From assembly GCA_019925105.1 (NCBI GenBank), contig JAHGAU010000010.1:1240001-1304000 (forward strand): 64,000 nucleotides of DNA, read 5' to 3'. A model generated the notes under the pieces. The model saw nothing but the letters and a program-made list of their open reading frames with translations. It was not told the origin of the DNA and made no database searches. Shown one piece after another: positions 11,678 through 23,187 of the stretch; position 1 is the first letter of the stretch, and each line of letters starts with the position of its first letter. The translations under genes were made by a program, and so were the position numbers. The DNA is from Niebla homalea (taxonomy: Eukaryota > Ascomycota > Lecanoromycetes > Lecanorales > Ramalinaceae).

Positions 11678-13021
11678 TCATGCATACTCGTCAGACCAGT
11701 CGGAGTTTTGCGAACCCATTTCGTAGGCTGCCCGGCTAGACTCATCGTCGCTGCTGAGATCGTCCTCAGGATAGTCGTTCCCGTAGTAGTCCTCAGCTAG
11801 TCAAATCCGTCAGCGCCAACAAAGAGATCCCCTGAATTCTGGATTAGACTAACCGTTCTCATCTACATCATCGCTATCACAATCGATATCAGATTCAGGC
11901 AGCTCGCCAGGCTCGGCCCAAGCAGCTTCGTCTTCCTCGCCGATTATCAAGTACCCGAGTTTCTGCAGCTGTGGCTCTATTGAAGTATCAGGTGTCACTG
12001 CATTATACGGCACTTTCGAGTTGAGTTGGGCATCGCTCTTAAGGTACGTATCGTATATGTAGTGATCAATACTTTCTGCGGCGCTATCTAATGCAATCTC
12101 TGCGGGGTTAAAAGCTTCACGATCTGCGGTTGGCTTTCGTCGCTCGCGAGACGGCGGTGGTTTCGGCTGAAATTTGAGTTTAGAGGGGGAAGAGATACCC
12201 TGCGGCTTCTCTGTTGGGTTGCTTAGTTCTTGGAGGATGACTGCGTTCAACTGCAAGGCCAGCTCCTCGGAGGCTTGGTCCAGCCGATTTGAGAAGCTCC
12301 TTGCATCAGGTGCTTCTTTCGTCAACCCTCGTCCATAGAGTTCCTGAGTTGCAAGCCTTCTGGCCTGCTCAGCAGCACCGACGTTTGGGCGCTTATGAAG
12401 CCGCACCTGGTGGGCGTCAATCTTCGAGCCCTTAGTTTCCGGTGTATCACGGTCACCAGAAGTTTCAAGCGGCGAGCGACCGCCGGCATCGCAAGGAGTT
12501 GGTTTGACTTCGGCCTGGAATACGGACAACTTCCTTTGCTTATGCTTCCTGTTTTTGCGGATGCCGCTACTGGATAATGGGAGAGTATACGGAGGTTGCC
12601 GGAGGTTCTTTGCAAGATGGAAACTTGGGGGCTTCAAGCCTTTACGACCTACCTTCTGGGCTTCAACTTGGTCCGAGTCCCTTTTGGCGTCATTGGTACT
12701 AGGCAATGATACTATTGAGTTTGTCTGCCGCTCCTCATTGATCGTGATTGATACAGCCTGATCCAAAGGTTTGGCTTCTGATATTGTCTCTAGGCTCGAA
12801 GAGATTGTTTGTCTGACCGATTTGTCCTGTATTTTTGCCGGGTCATCCTCTTTGACCCGTCTCCAACAAATGTCAGATCTATGTCGTTTCCCTTGAAGGT
12901 CTGTTTGAGTCAGATTTCCACAAATTGATGGATGTTGATAGCTATGCTACGTACACAAGGCGTCGATGGGTTCTTCGTCGCGCCGCCTTTTGATTGTGAT
13001 CCGATCCGGGACCAAAGACAT
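11678..13021 (-). CDS. IWR1: RNA polymerase II nuclear import factor Iwr1
   Basis: Iwr1 binds assembled RNA polymerase II in the cytoplasm and directs its nuclear import. Model: exon 1 13021-12955, exon 2 12900-11854, exon 3 11796-11678; introns 54 and 57 bp; 410 aa. Exon 1 encodes the family-typical basic start 'MSLVPDRITIKRRRDEEPID'; exon 2 opens with 'YLQGKRHRSDICWRRVKED'. The conserved C-terminal block is built from two exons: 'YIYDTYLKSD', 'QKLGYLIIGEEDEAAW', an acidic run, then 'EDYYGNDYPEDDLSSDDE' in exon 3. The middle is long and disordered. The first ATG is only in the small upstream exon, since the large exon has no suitable ATG at its start. Splice junctions keep phase throughout. 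Confidence 0.9.
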
Positions 13022-13903
13022 GCTCAAACTTCAGCACAGAGCAAGCTACTCCCCTTGTATTGGTGAGATGGATTGTTGGCGGGATGCAACACTATTGATA
13101 TGTACATTACTTGAATGCCTGCCCTGACTTATTAGTCTCGGTTGCCCACGGCCCGTTGACCAATGACCCGTTAGCCCTGCGCGTAGCGCCTATCACGCCT
13201 TGCCGCTCTGGACTTGAGGCCTCAATGCTCTGAGGGATCCAGGAGCAGCAACGTGAGCGCTGAAAACCACGCCGAAATCAAATCTCTTTCCAAATCGTTT
13301 ACTCCTTCTTATTGATTAACAACTATATCAAACAGAAGAAATCTGGTTACGAATTTGTTAAGACTGACTTAATCTACAGATGTGGTTTTAAGACTTTGCC
13401 TTAAAGATTGTACTAAGTGCAGGAAGAGGAGTCGAGACTTTCCCACGCTGCAATTCATTTTGCTCCGGGGGAGAAGGGAACCTCGGGAGTCCCCCTTACA
13501 ACAGTACCTTCGTACTCTAATACAAGATAGGTAGGAAGGTAATATCATGGACATGTCACATTTGCAAAGGAATGCACTGCATCGCTAGTAAATCTACAAT
13601 CTGATATGAGTCTATTCCTCCTATGCTACCCGTAATGCAGTCCCAGGTCCATTGCCATCCTCTGAGCATGTCGGACCACGTTTTCGGGATGCTCATTGCA
13701 GCTCTCAGTAATAGAGCGAATCCCATCCCTCGATGACTGCTTCTCTTGGACAGCGATGAAATAGTCGCTGCAACCTAATCTTCACGCTCCTAGCCATGAA
13801 GATGATTGCACAAGACTGTCCTATCATCTTCCCAATCCCCATTCATAGTAGACTCGCGTTGATCTTCACCCCACAAACGGTTCGACTCTTGTATTAATAG
13901 CAA
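13022..13903. other. Intergenic: IWR1 promoter and downstream gene 3' end
   Basis: 882 bp between IWR1 and the next minus-strand gene. It has a CCAAT string near 13161. No coding region is supported. Confidence 0.55.
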
Positions 13904-16309
13904 TCAACGTGGTCCATAAGCCTTTTGATACCAGTTACCACTGTCGATCCGCTGCGACGGGTACGACGATCCCCCAGCATATTTGCCAACCGGAACCCCA
14001 TTCTGCTCGTACATCTGAGGTGCTGGCGCATAGGGCTCAGAATAAGCGGGGTGACCTCTGATGTCCGGAGCAGGTCCTCTATGAACCCCGAAGTCGGGAG
14101 GATACGCCTGAGTTATGGATACGGCCTCGTTAATGGCGTTTGCCGGTTGACCACTCACCGAGTTGGAGTGCTGATTTGGTTGACCTGTCTTGCTGCTGCG
14201 TGCCTTACTCGTCTTACGAGAATGACGGCGTTTGAAGGGACTGCCCTTTTTGTCTGCACCCAAAGCTCCCTTGTTGGCCTCCGTGCCAGGCTGGTGGGAT
14301 GGCCGAAGCCGATCGTCACTTGCGTTGTCGCCTCCAGTAGAAACAGAGACTGACTGTCGCAAGTCGTCCGCGTTCTGGTCGCGAAACTTGCCCAGTGTCT
14401 CGATTCTGGCTTCCATACCCTGCATGGCCTCTTTGACATCCTCATGGTTTTGACTGAAATTGTTGAGCGCCGCTTTAACACGAGCGAGGTCGTTGCTGAC
14501 GTCCTTGATCTCGCCTCTCGTGCCCTTAAACGCTTTCTCTAAGCGGTCTTCCATGTCATCCAAGCGCCTCAACACGTGATCAAGCAATCTGTCATGTTTG
14601 TCAGTTATCAGTCGAGCTAGACTGCCGAACGCAGTCTCCAGATGGTGATGAACGGTCAGATCCAGCTGGGACAAAGTTGCAGCTAGATCGCCTTGCCTGC
14701 GATAGTCTTGCTGCGACTCTGGCGGCGAAGGTACTGAATTGGTTGTGTGATGAGGCCAGTAGGGCGGAAGGAGTGCTGAGATAGGATCACCTCGAGATGC
14801 CATTGACGAATCGTTGCTGGAGCTGTTGGCCCAGGAATTCGCCAGGCCTGGACGAGGTCGCTGATCGCCAAAAAGTCTTCGGTTGTCGACGATATCGCCT
14901 TTTCGGTGCAATGCCTGGTCCCCGTTATCGTTTTGGTATTGAACGCTTTCCTTGACGCTGGGAGATGCTGGCCCACGTCCGTTGCGCGATGATGCGACCT
15001 GCTCGTACTCGACTATCAGCCTCCGAGAAAAAGCATCATAACATTGAAACGTAATTTCTAGGCGTGTCATCGAGCATATTGGTCGGTGCTTAATCTTGTG
15101 ATGATGGTCGGCGTGAAACAGAATCTGTACCAAATTCCCCCTTCTACTTGTTCACGGGATGCAATATGGAGAAGAATAGAAACAATTATTCAGGAAGGTG
15201 ATCGGACTTACAGTATACTTATCTGCTTCGGCGGGCATCCTTCCTGGATAAGGACTGAACGGGGGTAACGAGTATCCCTAGCCAGGGAATCAGTGATCAA
15301 TGTAGCGAAAGACCGTCACGCTTACCACAGCGGGGTCATTCTCCCAAACACCAGCGTAATTGTCAGGCGAGTATGAGATAGGCTTCAAGAGCCCAGCACT
15401 GTATTGGCTTTGTGAGCTGCTCCTCGGTGTTGCTTCATTGTCCAATTCCTTCTTCGAATCCCTCTCCGAGAATTCGCTCCTCACAAATAGTGGGTTTGCG
15501 TGATCAATTATGCCTTGGACACTCTCAATCCGAACCAGACCCTGTCCTTGCAGCATACCAACTTCACCGATCCTGCCGTAACTCCCCATCTTAGCAGGTG
15601 CTAAGCGCGCAGCGTGATCCTGTGGAGTATTCTTTGCAATCTCTAATGCCAAATCGCCCACGTCAGGAACCTCAAGACTCTGTCGTCTGTCGCCAGGAGA
15701 TGCAGAAGCCTCCGGGCTGGTTGATATATTGCTGATTGCAGATGCAGATTGCCGATTCGGGTGAGCCTCCCCCTCATCGTTCGAGGGGCGATCTGGCTGC
15801 ATGATAATGATGCTCGAGTCGCTGTCTATTTCTTCTGAGGCTTGAGTGGTCAATGGCGGTGTCTTACCTTTTTGCAAGCGTTTGGGACCGACACCCAATA
15901 CTTCAGCTGCCTTTCCAGTTGGGATCGGGACATTGGAAGAGGAGGCATCCGAGGCTTGCTTGGAATGACCGAATCTTTTGCGAAGCTGAGTGACACTGGG
16001 CTTCCTTCCGGGGAGAGCGAAGGACGAATCAAAAGGATCTGTCACAGCACGGTTTCTTGGATTGTCCGGGGGCATCAACATGGGAATGGCCGGTAACCTG
16101 ACGGATTTCCGGTTGTTCTCAAGCTCGGCGGGGAGATTGGGCATGGGCTTGTTCTCATATTTGTCACGGTTCGTTGGACGGGGCTTGCCCTGCTGTGCTG
16201 CAGCGAGTCCTGTCTGGCCCTGTGACTGGGCCCATGAATTCTGACCAGGCGTGGGTTTGCGGTCCATTGACCCAGGAAGATATTTTGCGTCAGCTAGTTC
16301 TTCAGCCAT
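13904..16309 (-). CDS. Unnamed 756-aa protein with coiled coil and disordered flanks
   Basis: Two long minus-strand frames and one hidden exon join into one gene: exon 1 16309-15326, exon 2 15277-15212 (66 bp), exon 3 15124-13904. Introns are 48 and 87 bp, all phase 0. The junction reads '...ENDPAV | GYSLPPFSPYPGRMP...ADKYT | ILFHADHHHKIKHRPICSM'. The start is the ATG at 16309 ('MAEELADAKYLPGS'). The first 320 residues are Ser/Pro rich; a compact segment follows ('HHHKIKHRPICSMTRLEITF', 'CYDAFSRRLIVEYEQV'). About residues 535-600 form a heptad-like coiled coil ('MEDRLEKAFKGTRGEIKDV', 'MEARIETLG'), and a basic patch ('KRRHSRKTSKARSSK') comes near the C-terminus. No function is assigned. Without exon 2 the halves would be called as two genes. 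Confidence 0.75.
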
Positions 16310-17450
16310 ATTGACAAGTGGCCAAATATGCCCGCCCAAGAGACAGAGAGACCCGATCTCGGAGTGATGTTTGACGAGGCAACGAGCTGGCAATGAGGGT
16401 GGCTCGTCTCAAACAACAAGGGAGATGGTGGGTTAGAATCGAAACTCAGCGTATGTTTGCAGGTCGCGGGAGACTTGTTGGCGTGTCGGCAAACCTGTTG
16501 ATGATCACCATCAAAGCATGATGACGGTGGAATAATGTCAACACATGACTGGGAAATACTGGGATGTTTTCAACTTCGATTTCCAAAAAACCCCCCAAAA
16601 CCACAAAGTCTTAATGCAGGCTGAGGGACTTCTACCAATCCAATTTGATATGAAAACGTTTCATATAAGCCTTACAAGATGAATCATGCCGTGGCTCTGT
16701 CTTGAAAGTTAAGTGAATAACTCATAAACAGGCACATTTCGCTTGGTACACAACGACGTTCGAACATGTACGGCAAAAAATGTAAGGCGAAAGAGAAAGA
16801 AAAGACAGGAAAGACGCGTATGACGATGTGTCTGGACCCGGACTGCAACTATTGAAACTCCCTTCAATCTGGAAGCAACACATTGTCCAAATGCATCCCT
16901 ACGAATGATAGCGAATTTAGCTGAGACCAAAGAGTAACTCCAAATGCAATGATGCAGAGCAAAGACCTTTCCCAGTGAATCCAAAAGCTATACAACACTG
17001 TCGCCACGAGCGTGCACCAGGTTTGGTTTTAGGAATCTTTTAATGGTGAAGAATAGACGCATGGATCGACTCGGCCATATCACCAATATGAGGATTGGCA
17101 TGATGGCAAACGTTTTGATTTCGCTATATCACCACTTGCTTCATTTCGAGAGAAGCATCTGGGCTGCAGAACGTATACACAAGCTCATGTTTTTCATATT
17201 TCCAAGCTCGTTGCTGATATGAAGATGGTGACGGTGAGCTACCGGCACGAGGAGTAGAACTACTGTTGCAGTACTTCTCTGAACGCTAGATCTAATCAAG
17301 CGAGCTCCTCTTGCCCCTCCAAGCCCAAGCCCTCCAGGCCTCTGAGGAGTGAGGACGAAAAGATTGCGTCATTGTTCGACCTCAGTCATGCTGCCATGTA
17401 AGGGGCTATGAGGTACAGCAAAGTGCGCCTAAGTAGCCCGGCCAGTTTTG
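16310..17450. promoter_or_regulatory. Divergent spacer between the 756-aa gene and POL4
   Basis: 1.1 kb carrying both promoters. Short frames occur on the minus strand (around 16709-16984) but have no recognisable product. No repeat or RNA gene is seen. Confidence 0.5.
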
Positions 17451-19470
17451 ATGTCAAAGACGAATTTAATCTTCAAGCATCTACCACCAGTATATGTGCT
17501 TGAGTCGCAGCTTTCCTCCCAAGAACAACATGAGGCCGAAGATGCATTGACCGCAGGCGGTGCGCCCCTGACTTATGATATCAGCGAGGCCCGAATCATC
17601 ATAAGCAGTCTGTCCAAATCTCGAAGGGCACGTCTAGAGCTCGAATGGAAAGGCTTATCGCTTGCCGCTGACGAGCAAGAGAAATGGCAGGATCAGGGAA
17701 TGAGTGCGTTGGACTTCAATGATGGCATCGCAGCATTCGATCATGCTGCTGAATTGCCTAAAGGTATGGTCGTTGTACTCAGTCTTGTCTGGTTGCGTAA
17801 ATCTCGTCAATCCCATATTGCGCTCCCCCTGTCTCCCTACATTGTTCTTCGTGCGCGCATCAGTCAAAGCCTTCGATCAGCGGGCAAGAAAGGGTTGGCT
17901 GCTGCCGGTGACCATCATGCGCCGACTGTGACATCAAGCCAGACTGGGCCTGCGGATCTAGGAAGGCTCATGCTGGAGACGGGAAAGCGCCCGAAGAAAG
18001 GAGCAAGATCTGCAAATAGATACCCAAGCAAAAGACAGCGTGTCAAAGACGCTGCCGACCACGACTTCGTCGGCCGCAGCTTTTCCTCATCGACGCAGAC
18101 AGTCGCTGCCCAAAGCACATCTAGCCAAGTCCGTCCAACCCATTTGCTTCATCAAACAACATCGGAACACGATGAGATCGCACATGTTCCTCTACCACCC
18201 ATGCCTGATTGGGTGCTGCAAAACAAGATCTATTCCTGTGAACGTGCAACTCCTCTCAATTCGCCCAATGAAGGTTTCGTAGCACAACTGAAGAAGATAA
18301 AGCTTTCTCGACTCTTGACTTCAGACGAGATTGGCGTTCGGGCTTACAGCACAAGTATAGCTGCACTTCTTGCGTACCCGTACCGAATTCGAAGTGCTAG
18401 AGAGATTCTCGCCTTACCTGGGTGTGATCATAAGCTTGCTCATCTATTCGAAGAATATCGGAGCAACGACGGTCACTTGGATGCCGTGGCCGAATTGGAG
18501 GCGGACCCGGTTCTCTCGATTTTGAATGACTTTTACCAAATATGGGGCGTGGGAGCTCTCACGGCTCGAGAGTTCTACTATGATAAAGGCTGGCATGACC
18601 GAGACGACGTTGTAGAGTTTGGCTGGAGTTCGCTGTCGCGTGTCCAGCAGATCGGTCTGAAGTATTATGGTAAGTGATTTCGAGGCTCGGGTCTTCGACT
18701 GCACTCGTTGTGAAATTCGATTTGGATGTTCTCGAGATAATGCTGACCCAAAGACAGAAGAATTTCAGCTCAAAATATCTCGCCGCGAGGTGGAAACGAT
18801 TGCAGCCACTGTCAATGAACATGCGCAGCGAGTGACTGATCAGGACATGAAGACGATAATTGTTGGGGGATATCGTCGTGGCAAGCCTGAAAGCGGCGAC
18901 GCAGATATAATCTTATCTCACCCAAAGCAGACCATGACCTACGACCTCGTCTCACAGGTGGTCAAGTCCCTCGAGCGCGATGGATTCATCACGCATACTT
19001 TGACCCTTGGAGAAACGAATACGAAACGAAACCAGGAGACTCTGCCTATCAATCCTTTGCCGCAGGGCAGATCTGGCTTTGACACCCTCGACAAAGCTCT
19101 CGTGGTGTGGCAAGATCCAGAGTGGCCAAGCAAGAAGTCAGACCTGGCTGCCAATCCGAAAGTCAAGAATCCCAATCCTCATCGGAGGGTGGACATAATC
19201 ATCGCGCCTTGGCGTACCATCGGCTGCGCTGTGGCGGGTTGGACTTCAGGGACGACGTTTCAACGCGATTTGAGGCGCTACGTCAAGAAGGTGAAGGGTT
19301 GGAAATTTGATAGCAGCGGCGTGCGGGATAGGGCGACAGGCGCCTGGTTGGATCTTGAGGGATGGAGGGACGAGGCGACGCGTTGCCAGGACTGGCAGGA
19401 AGCCGAACGCAAGCTGTTCGCTGGGTTGGGGTTGGAATACCGAGAGCCGTGGGACAGGTGTACAGGATAG
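17451..19470 (+). CDS. POL4: DNA polymerase family X (Pol4/Pol lambda-like)
   Basis: A gap-filling repair polymerase for end joining and base-excision repair in the nucleus. Two exons: 17451-18669 and 18758-19470, 88-bp intron (GTAAGT to ACAG), 643 aa. An N-terminal BRCT-like region (about residues 15-140) includes 'VVVLSLVWLRKSRQS' and 'LPLSPYIVLRARI'. A basic linker ('GKRPKKGARSANRYPSKRQR') is a possible nuclear signal. The 8-kDa and fingers regions follow ('RSAREILALPGCDHKLAHLF', 'ILNDFYQIWGVGALTAREFY'). The palm is in exon 2: 'IIVGGYRRGKPESGDADIIL' has the family GGYRRGK...GD-D signature with two catalytic Asp, and 'RRVDIIIAP' supplies the third. Only the splice brings fingers and palm into one frame. 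It is convergent with EMC4, 125 bp apart. Confidence 0.92.
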
Positions 19471-19595
19471 AAGGATAAATGCTAAAGGGGTGGGATCCCA
19501 ACTGGTAGTGATCTGGAAGGCGGCAAAGTTCTGGAATGCAGCACCCTGGTTTAGCAGCCTGGATGATGCTCCTTGTGCAGTCCTTGTAATTGATA

Positions 19596-20218
19596 CTACC
19601 TGAACGCGAAGACGGCTCTCTCAAGTGGTTGTCTCTCCCCTTCCCACGCCAGCCAGTCACTTCTTGTAGTAGGTAACAGACCCATGCCGTTGACTTTCCA
19701 AACACCGAGACCCAAAGCCAGCAGTTGCATAAGCACGTAGCATCCCTTGACTGCCAACATGGTTTCCTTATTGCCTTCGGTCTCATAACGTCGAAAGACC
19801 TCATGGGTCTGCATGAGGCCTGTGAGTGGATTCTTGAACAGCATGAAGACCATCATGATACTGAAAATCTGCAGCGAGTTGCCCGACATGTACATCATGA
19901 TTGCGTTCATGGGGAGCGCTTTCGCTGGTGCAAGGGCGATCTCCCATGATTTCTTGATTTTCAAGGTGTCGGTCTCTTCGGTGGTGGGTGCTTTCCGAGG
20001 AGCTACCTTTGATGAGCCTGCGCGCTGTCCAAGTTATCAGCGATCAACAATGAAATGCCTGGGTCGCGAAGCCTCACTTTTCCTACGCTGTTCTCGGAGT
20101 AGCCTGGTGGATTCGAGACAGATCCAGGGGCTTTGGTTGCAGCCTTTGGAGGGTTGTGCAGGTCAATTACCCACTTCGGAGGGGTCGACTCATCTTTCGA
20201 GTCTATTTTGATCGGCAT
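19596..20218 (-). CDS. EMC4: ER membrane protein complex subunit 4
   Basis: A subunit of the EMC, the insertase for tail-anchored and multi-pass proteins in the ER membrane. Two exons: 20218-20078 and 20024-19596, 53-bp intron (GTGAGG donor, CTGATAAC branch, GACAG end), phase 0, 189 aa. Exon 1 encodes the family start 'PPKWVIDLHNPP'. Exon 2 has the diagnostic 'KKSWEIALAPAKALPMNAIM', two hydrophobic segments ('IFSIMMVFMLF' and 'LMQLLALGLGVWKV') and the C-terminal 'LLPTTRSDWLAW'. A second AG 6 bp downstream (GCGCAG) would break the frame, so the upstream AG is used. Length matches the family. Confidence 0.93.
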
Positions 20219-21113
20219 TTGGAAGAATCGGTAATGGATATAACCTGTTGCAGGCGAGGAGGTGGAGGAACAATCACAAGCTGGTTTACGATGACGCAGG
20301 CTTGGCGCCAAGAGCAAACAACATTGACCGTAAACCTCGCCCACTCATGACCATGTCTAGATCCAAGCCCATTCATCTTGGTGCACAGCCTGATGCGGCT
20401 GCTCCAGAGACGGCTGAGGGAGGTGTAGATTTGACAAGATTATCAAGCTTCAGCCGTCAAATACTCAGATTCGCCCCCTATTCTGGTCGGAGTACATGTC
20501 ATTGCCATAATGTCAGAAGGGAGATATATCCTCTCCACGCCTGCGGCGCCGAAGCCGAACGAACTCCTCTCGCTCCCGGCGACCTGTGAATAGTTGACCA
20601 TTTGGTTGTTCTGTCCCAATAATGCAGGCTTCAGCACAAACCAAGCGTCAAGCTCGGATCTCGTTCCAACTGTCCTTGTACTTTGTCACTTTACGACGAT
20701 GATTTTGCTCTTTGGTCAGCATTTCGTTCATGGTCTGCCCATGCACACGTAGGCCCCAGTGGAAAAGAACCAATCCCGGCTCTTCAATCAACGCAGCAGC
20801 CCCCCAGCGACGCCCATGCAGGGCTATCTTACTACGATTGACATCGAAGCAGACGCTGAAAGACGACAAACCATGCCCTATCCTATCTCTGGGAGGATAG
20901 CGAAGCTTCGCATGCGATTGGAGTCGGCGAACGCCGATTACTAGTGAATTGTAACCTCTGTTCCGCTCTGCATCGCCTCCCGTGGCACATAAAGGTTAAC
21001 TGTATGCCTTTGTTTGTCGATGCAACTTCCGACCACCCTTTAATTTCATTGACGCCTTGTCACGTTTCCCTACGAAGCTTGTGGCTCTATCACAAGAATC
21101 GTAATACAATAAT
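20219..21113. other. Unresolved region upstream of EMC4
   Basis: Contains the EMC4 promoter and several short frames on both strands, among them a plus-strand 80-residue frame from 20350 and overlapping minus-strand frames at 20443-20869. The peptides look protein-like, but I cannot splice them into a gene or recognise them. The decayed HET gene to the right may once have extended into this stretch. Confidence 0.4.
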
Positions 21114-22130
21114 TTGCTTTGGGCGCTATCTGGAACACAGCAATTTAAGGCGACAGATCACCGCGCCAAAGTATACGCAATAATCGACCTGGTGAGAGGC
21201 ATGGAGATGTCCTCATTTCCCGTCGACTATACGGGTTCACTTGAATACTTCTTGTGGCGGCTTACTGATTTCTTGATGCGAACCTGTCCGACGCCCTTGT
21301 ACTGTTACACCCGAGCTGCCATTGACAAGAGCGAAAAGCCGTCTTGGAGGATGAATTTGGCGAACCCTCGTAAACGCTGTGGACTCGAGCTATCCGTCGG
21401 ATCTGCAGATGCGCCTAGTGAGTACAGAGTTGGCGGTTGTGCCCCAGTACAACCTCAACTAAGTGAAAGTGGTAATGTATTGAAGCTCAAAGGCGTTGTG
21501 ATGGATTCCATCTCAGCCTAATCAGAGCCATTCCCTCCCTAGCCAGCTGTATGCGGCGGACATGAAGCCCAAGCAGCCTTGGGCCGCATAGCCTCGACTT
21601 GGGATGACAAGACCGTTCGATTGTCTGCGACCGACTCAACCTCGATTGAATCAACAGCCTTCTCGCAGATCCAGGGTCACGTCAACCCCTTAAAAACTAT
21701 CGCAGAACAGTGACCGCAGGAGAATACAGATTTCCAAGCTTTACTGGTTTGTCAGACACCGAGATCACTAATTAGTCACTGTAGCGCAATGATCCAACGT
21801 CGTCGTCACATGAATTGGGTCTCGCGGTCGCTCGGTTATGAAGGTGATGTATATGTGATGTTCCATTACCGTGAGTCAAGGTGCGTTGGAGTGAGCGCAG
21901 AAAAGAGAGAGTGTCTGATCCCAGACACTGCGCGGGAGGGAGATCCCCTTGTATCATTTCGCGGCTTCCCTACACCGATTCTGATGCGCCAGGATAAGCA
22001 AGGGAAGAAGAAGAGATTACTCGGGGGTTCGTATGTTAACGGCTTTATGAACGGCGAATTGATAGGCGTGCTTGACGGAGATTGTCGTGCTGTATTACAA
22101 TTTTTGTTCTGGATTCGATGCTCACTTTGA
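21114..22130 (+). pseudogene. Heterokaryon-incompatibility (HET) protein gene, decayed remnant
   Basis: Two separate plus-strand frames resemble consecutive parts of HET-domain proteins, which control fungal self/non-self recognition. The first (to a stop at 21521) has 'FKATDHRAKVYAIIDLVRGM', matching the family's 'KATDPRDKVYALLGL' landmark, then 'FPVDYTGSLEYF', 'KPSWRMNLANP' and 'YRVGGCAPVQPQLSESGNVL'. The second (from about 21789) has 'AREGDPLVSFRGFPTPILMR' and 'LLGGSYVNGFMNGELI', matching the C-terminal 'PGD-V-ILFG---P-VLR ... GE-YVHG-MDGE' landmark. About 270 bp with stops in every frame lie between them. No HET core (the 'ALSYxWG' and 'IDAICINQ' motifs) is visible upstream. This points to a 5'-truncated, internally broken gene. 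I compared with family landmarks from memory, not by search. Confidence 0.6.
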
Positions 22131-23187
22131 CCTATGGACAACAGACCACGCTTTGTTTGAGTGATTGCAAAGGGGCAGAGCAATTTTTTCCCAGGGGCTA
22201 CCAAACCTTACAGTCTATTCCATCAATTCTTGCAAGAATCACGTGCGACATTCACCTTTAGATAACCTCAACCTAGTATACAAGAGGGCAATTGGCAAGA
22301 GCCTTCATGGTACTTCCCTCACTCTATGTTGGTGCAATTTGCTCACAACTGGCCAAGGCTCCCTGGCTTACATGGCTGTCTATGCTTACGTGCATCTTCC
22401 AACCATCAGAAATGTTCGACTATACAGCTTGCATCCAGGCTCATCTCCTGAGCCCACTTATTGGATTTATCGATATTCGACCTCAAAGCTGAAGGGACGC
22501 CAAAGTACTCCGCATTCTCGTATACGTAGGGCACTATGAAGCTCGCCACGCAATGAGGTGCGGCGAGGGCAAACGACTGCACGTCACTTGTAACCTTTAT
22601 CCGGCTCTCCGACCGTTGCCACAAAAGTATGAAAGCCTTTCTCTGTTCGTCGACGCTCTCTTGAATAACCAGCCCAATGAATTTCACATTTTCCTTCAGC
22701 TAGGGCATCTGAGGTGAAGCAGCTTTCCCGCGATTCGATCCCTCCTCCGCATCCTTTGAAGATCACGAGCCCCACAACCGACGAATATTGATAAGTCTGG
22801 GTTGTGACAGGCTCGCAAAGGGTAACGCAAAGGAGTACCAAATGATACCATTAGACACGCCGATAGAAAATATAATAGATATGATCCCTCGAACATAGGC
22901 ACGTTACGCGTGAGTAAAGGGGCCGAGGCGGGCGCTTACACTAGGCTCGGCAGGTGAGTCCGGGGCGGATGTCTGAAATCGTCTTTTACGAGTGCTTCGT
23001 CGCCAAGGTTGCGTCCAAATACACAACCCGGTTCAATAGCATACCCAGAACCCTTGACCTCAACGTTGATCTACTACTCGGCCAATAAACCATGCAAGTA
23101 GAACCGCTACAATGAACACGTTCGAGACTCTGTAGCCGCAGAAGACTGTAGCCTAATTCAATAAGTCCTAAGAACAACTTCCGCACA
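22131..23187. other. Intergenic, possibly decayed sequence
   Basis: About 1 kb with short frames on both strands and no recognisable product. It holds the APL2 promoter on the right. It may include further debris of the HET region. Confidence 0.4.
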
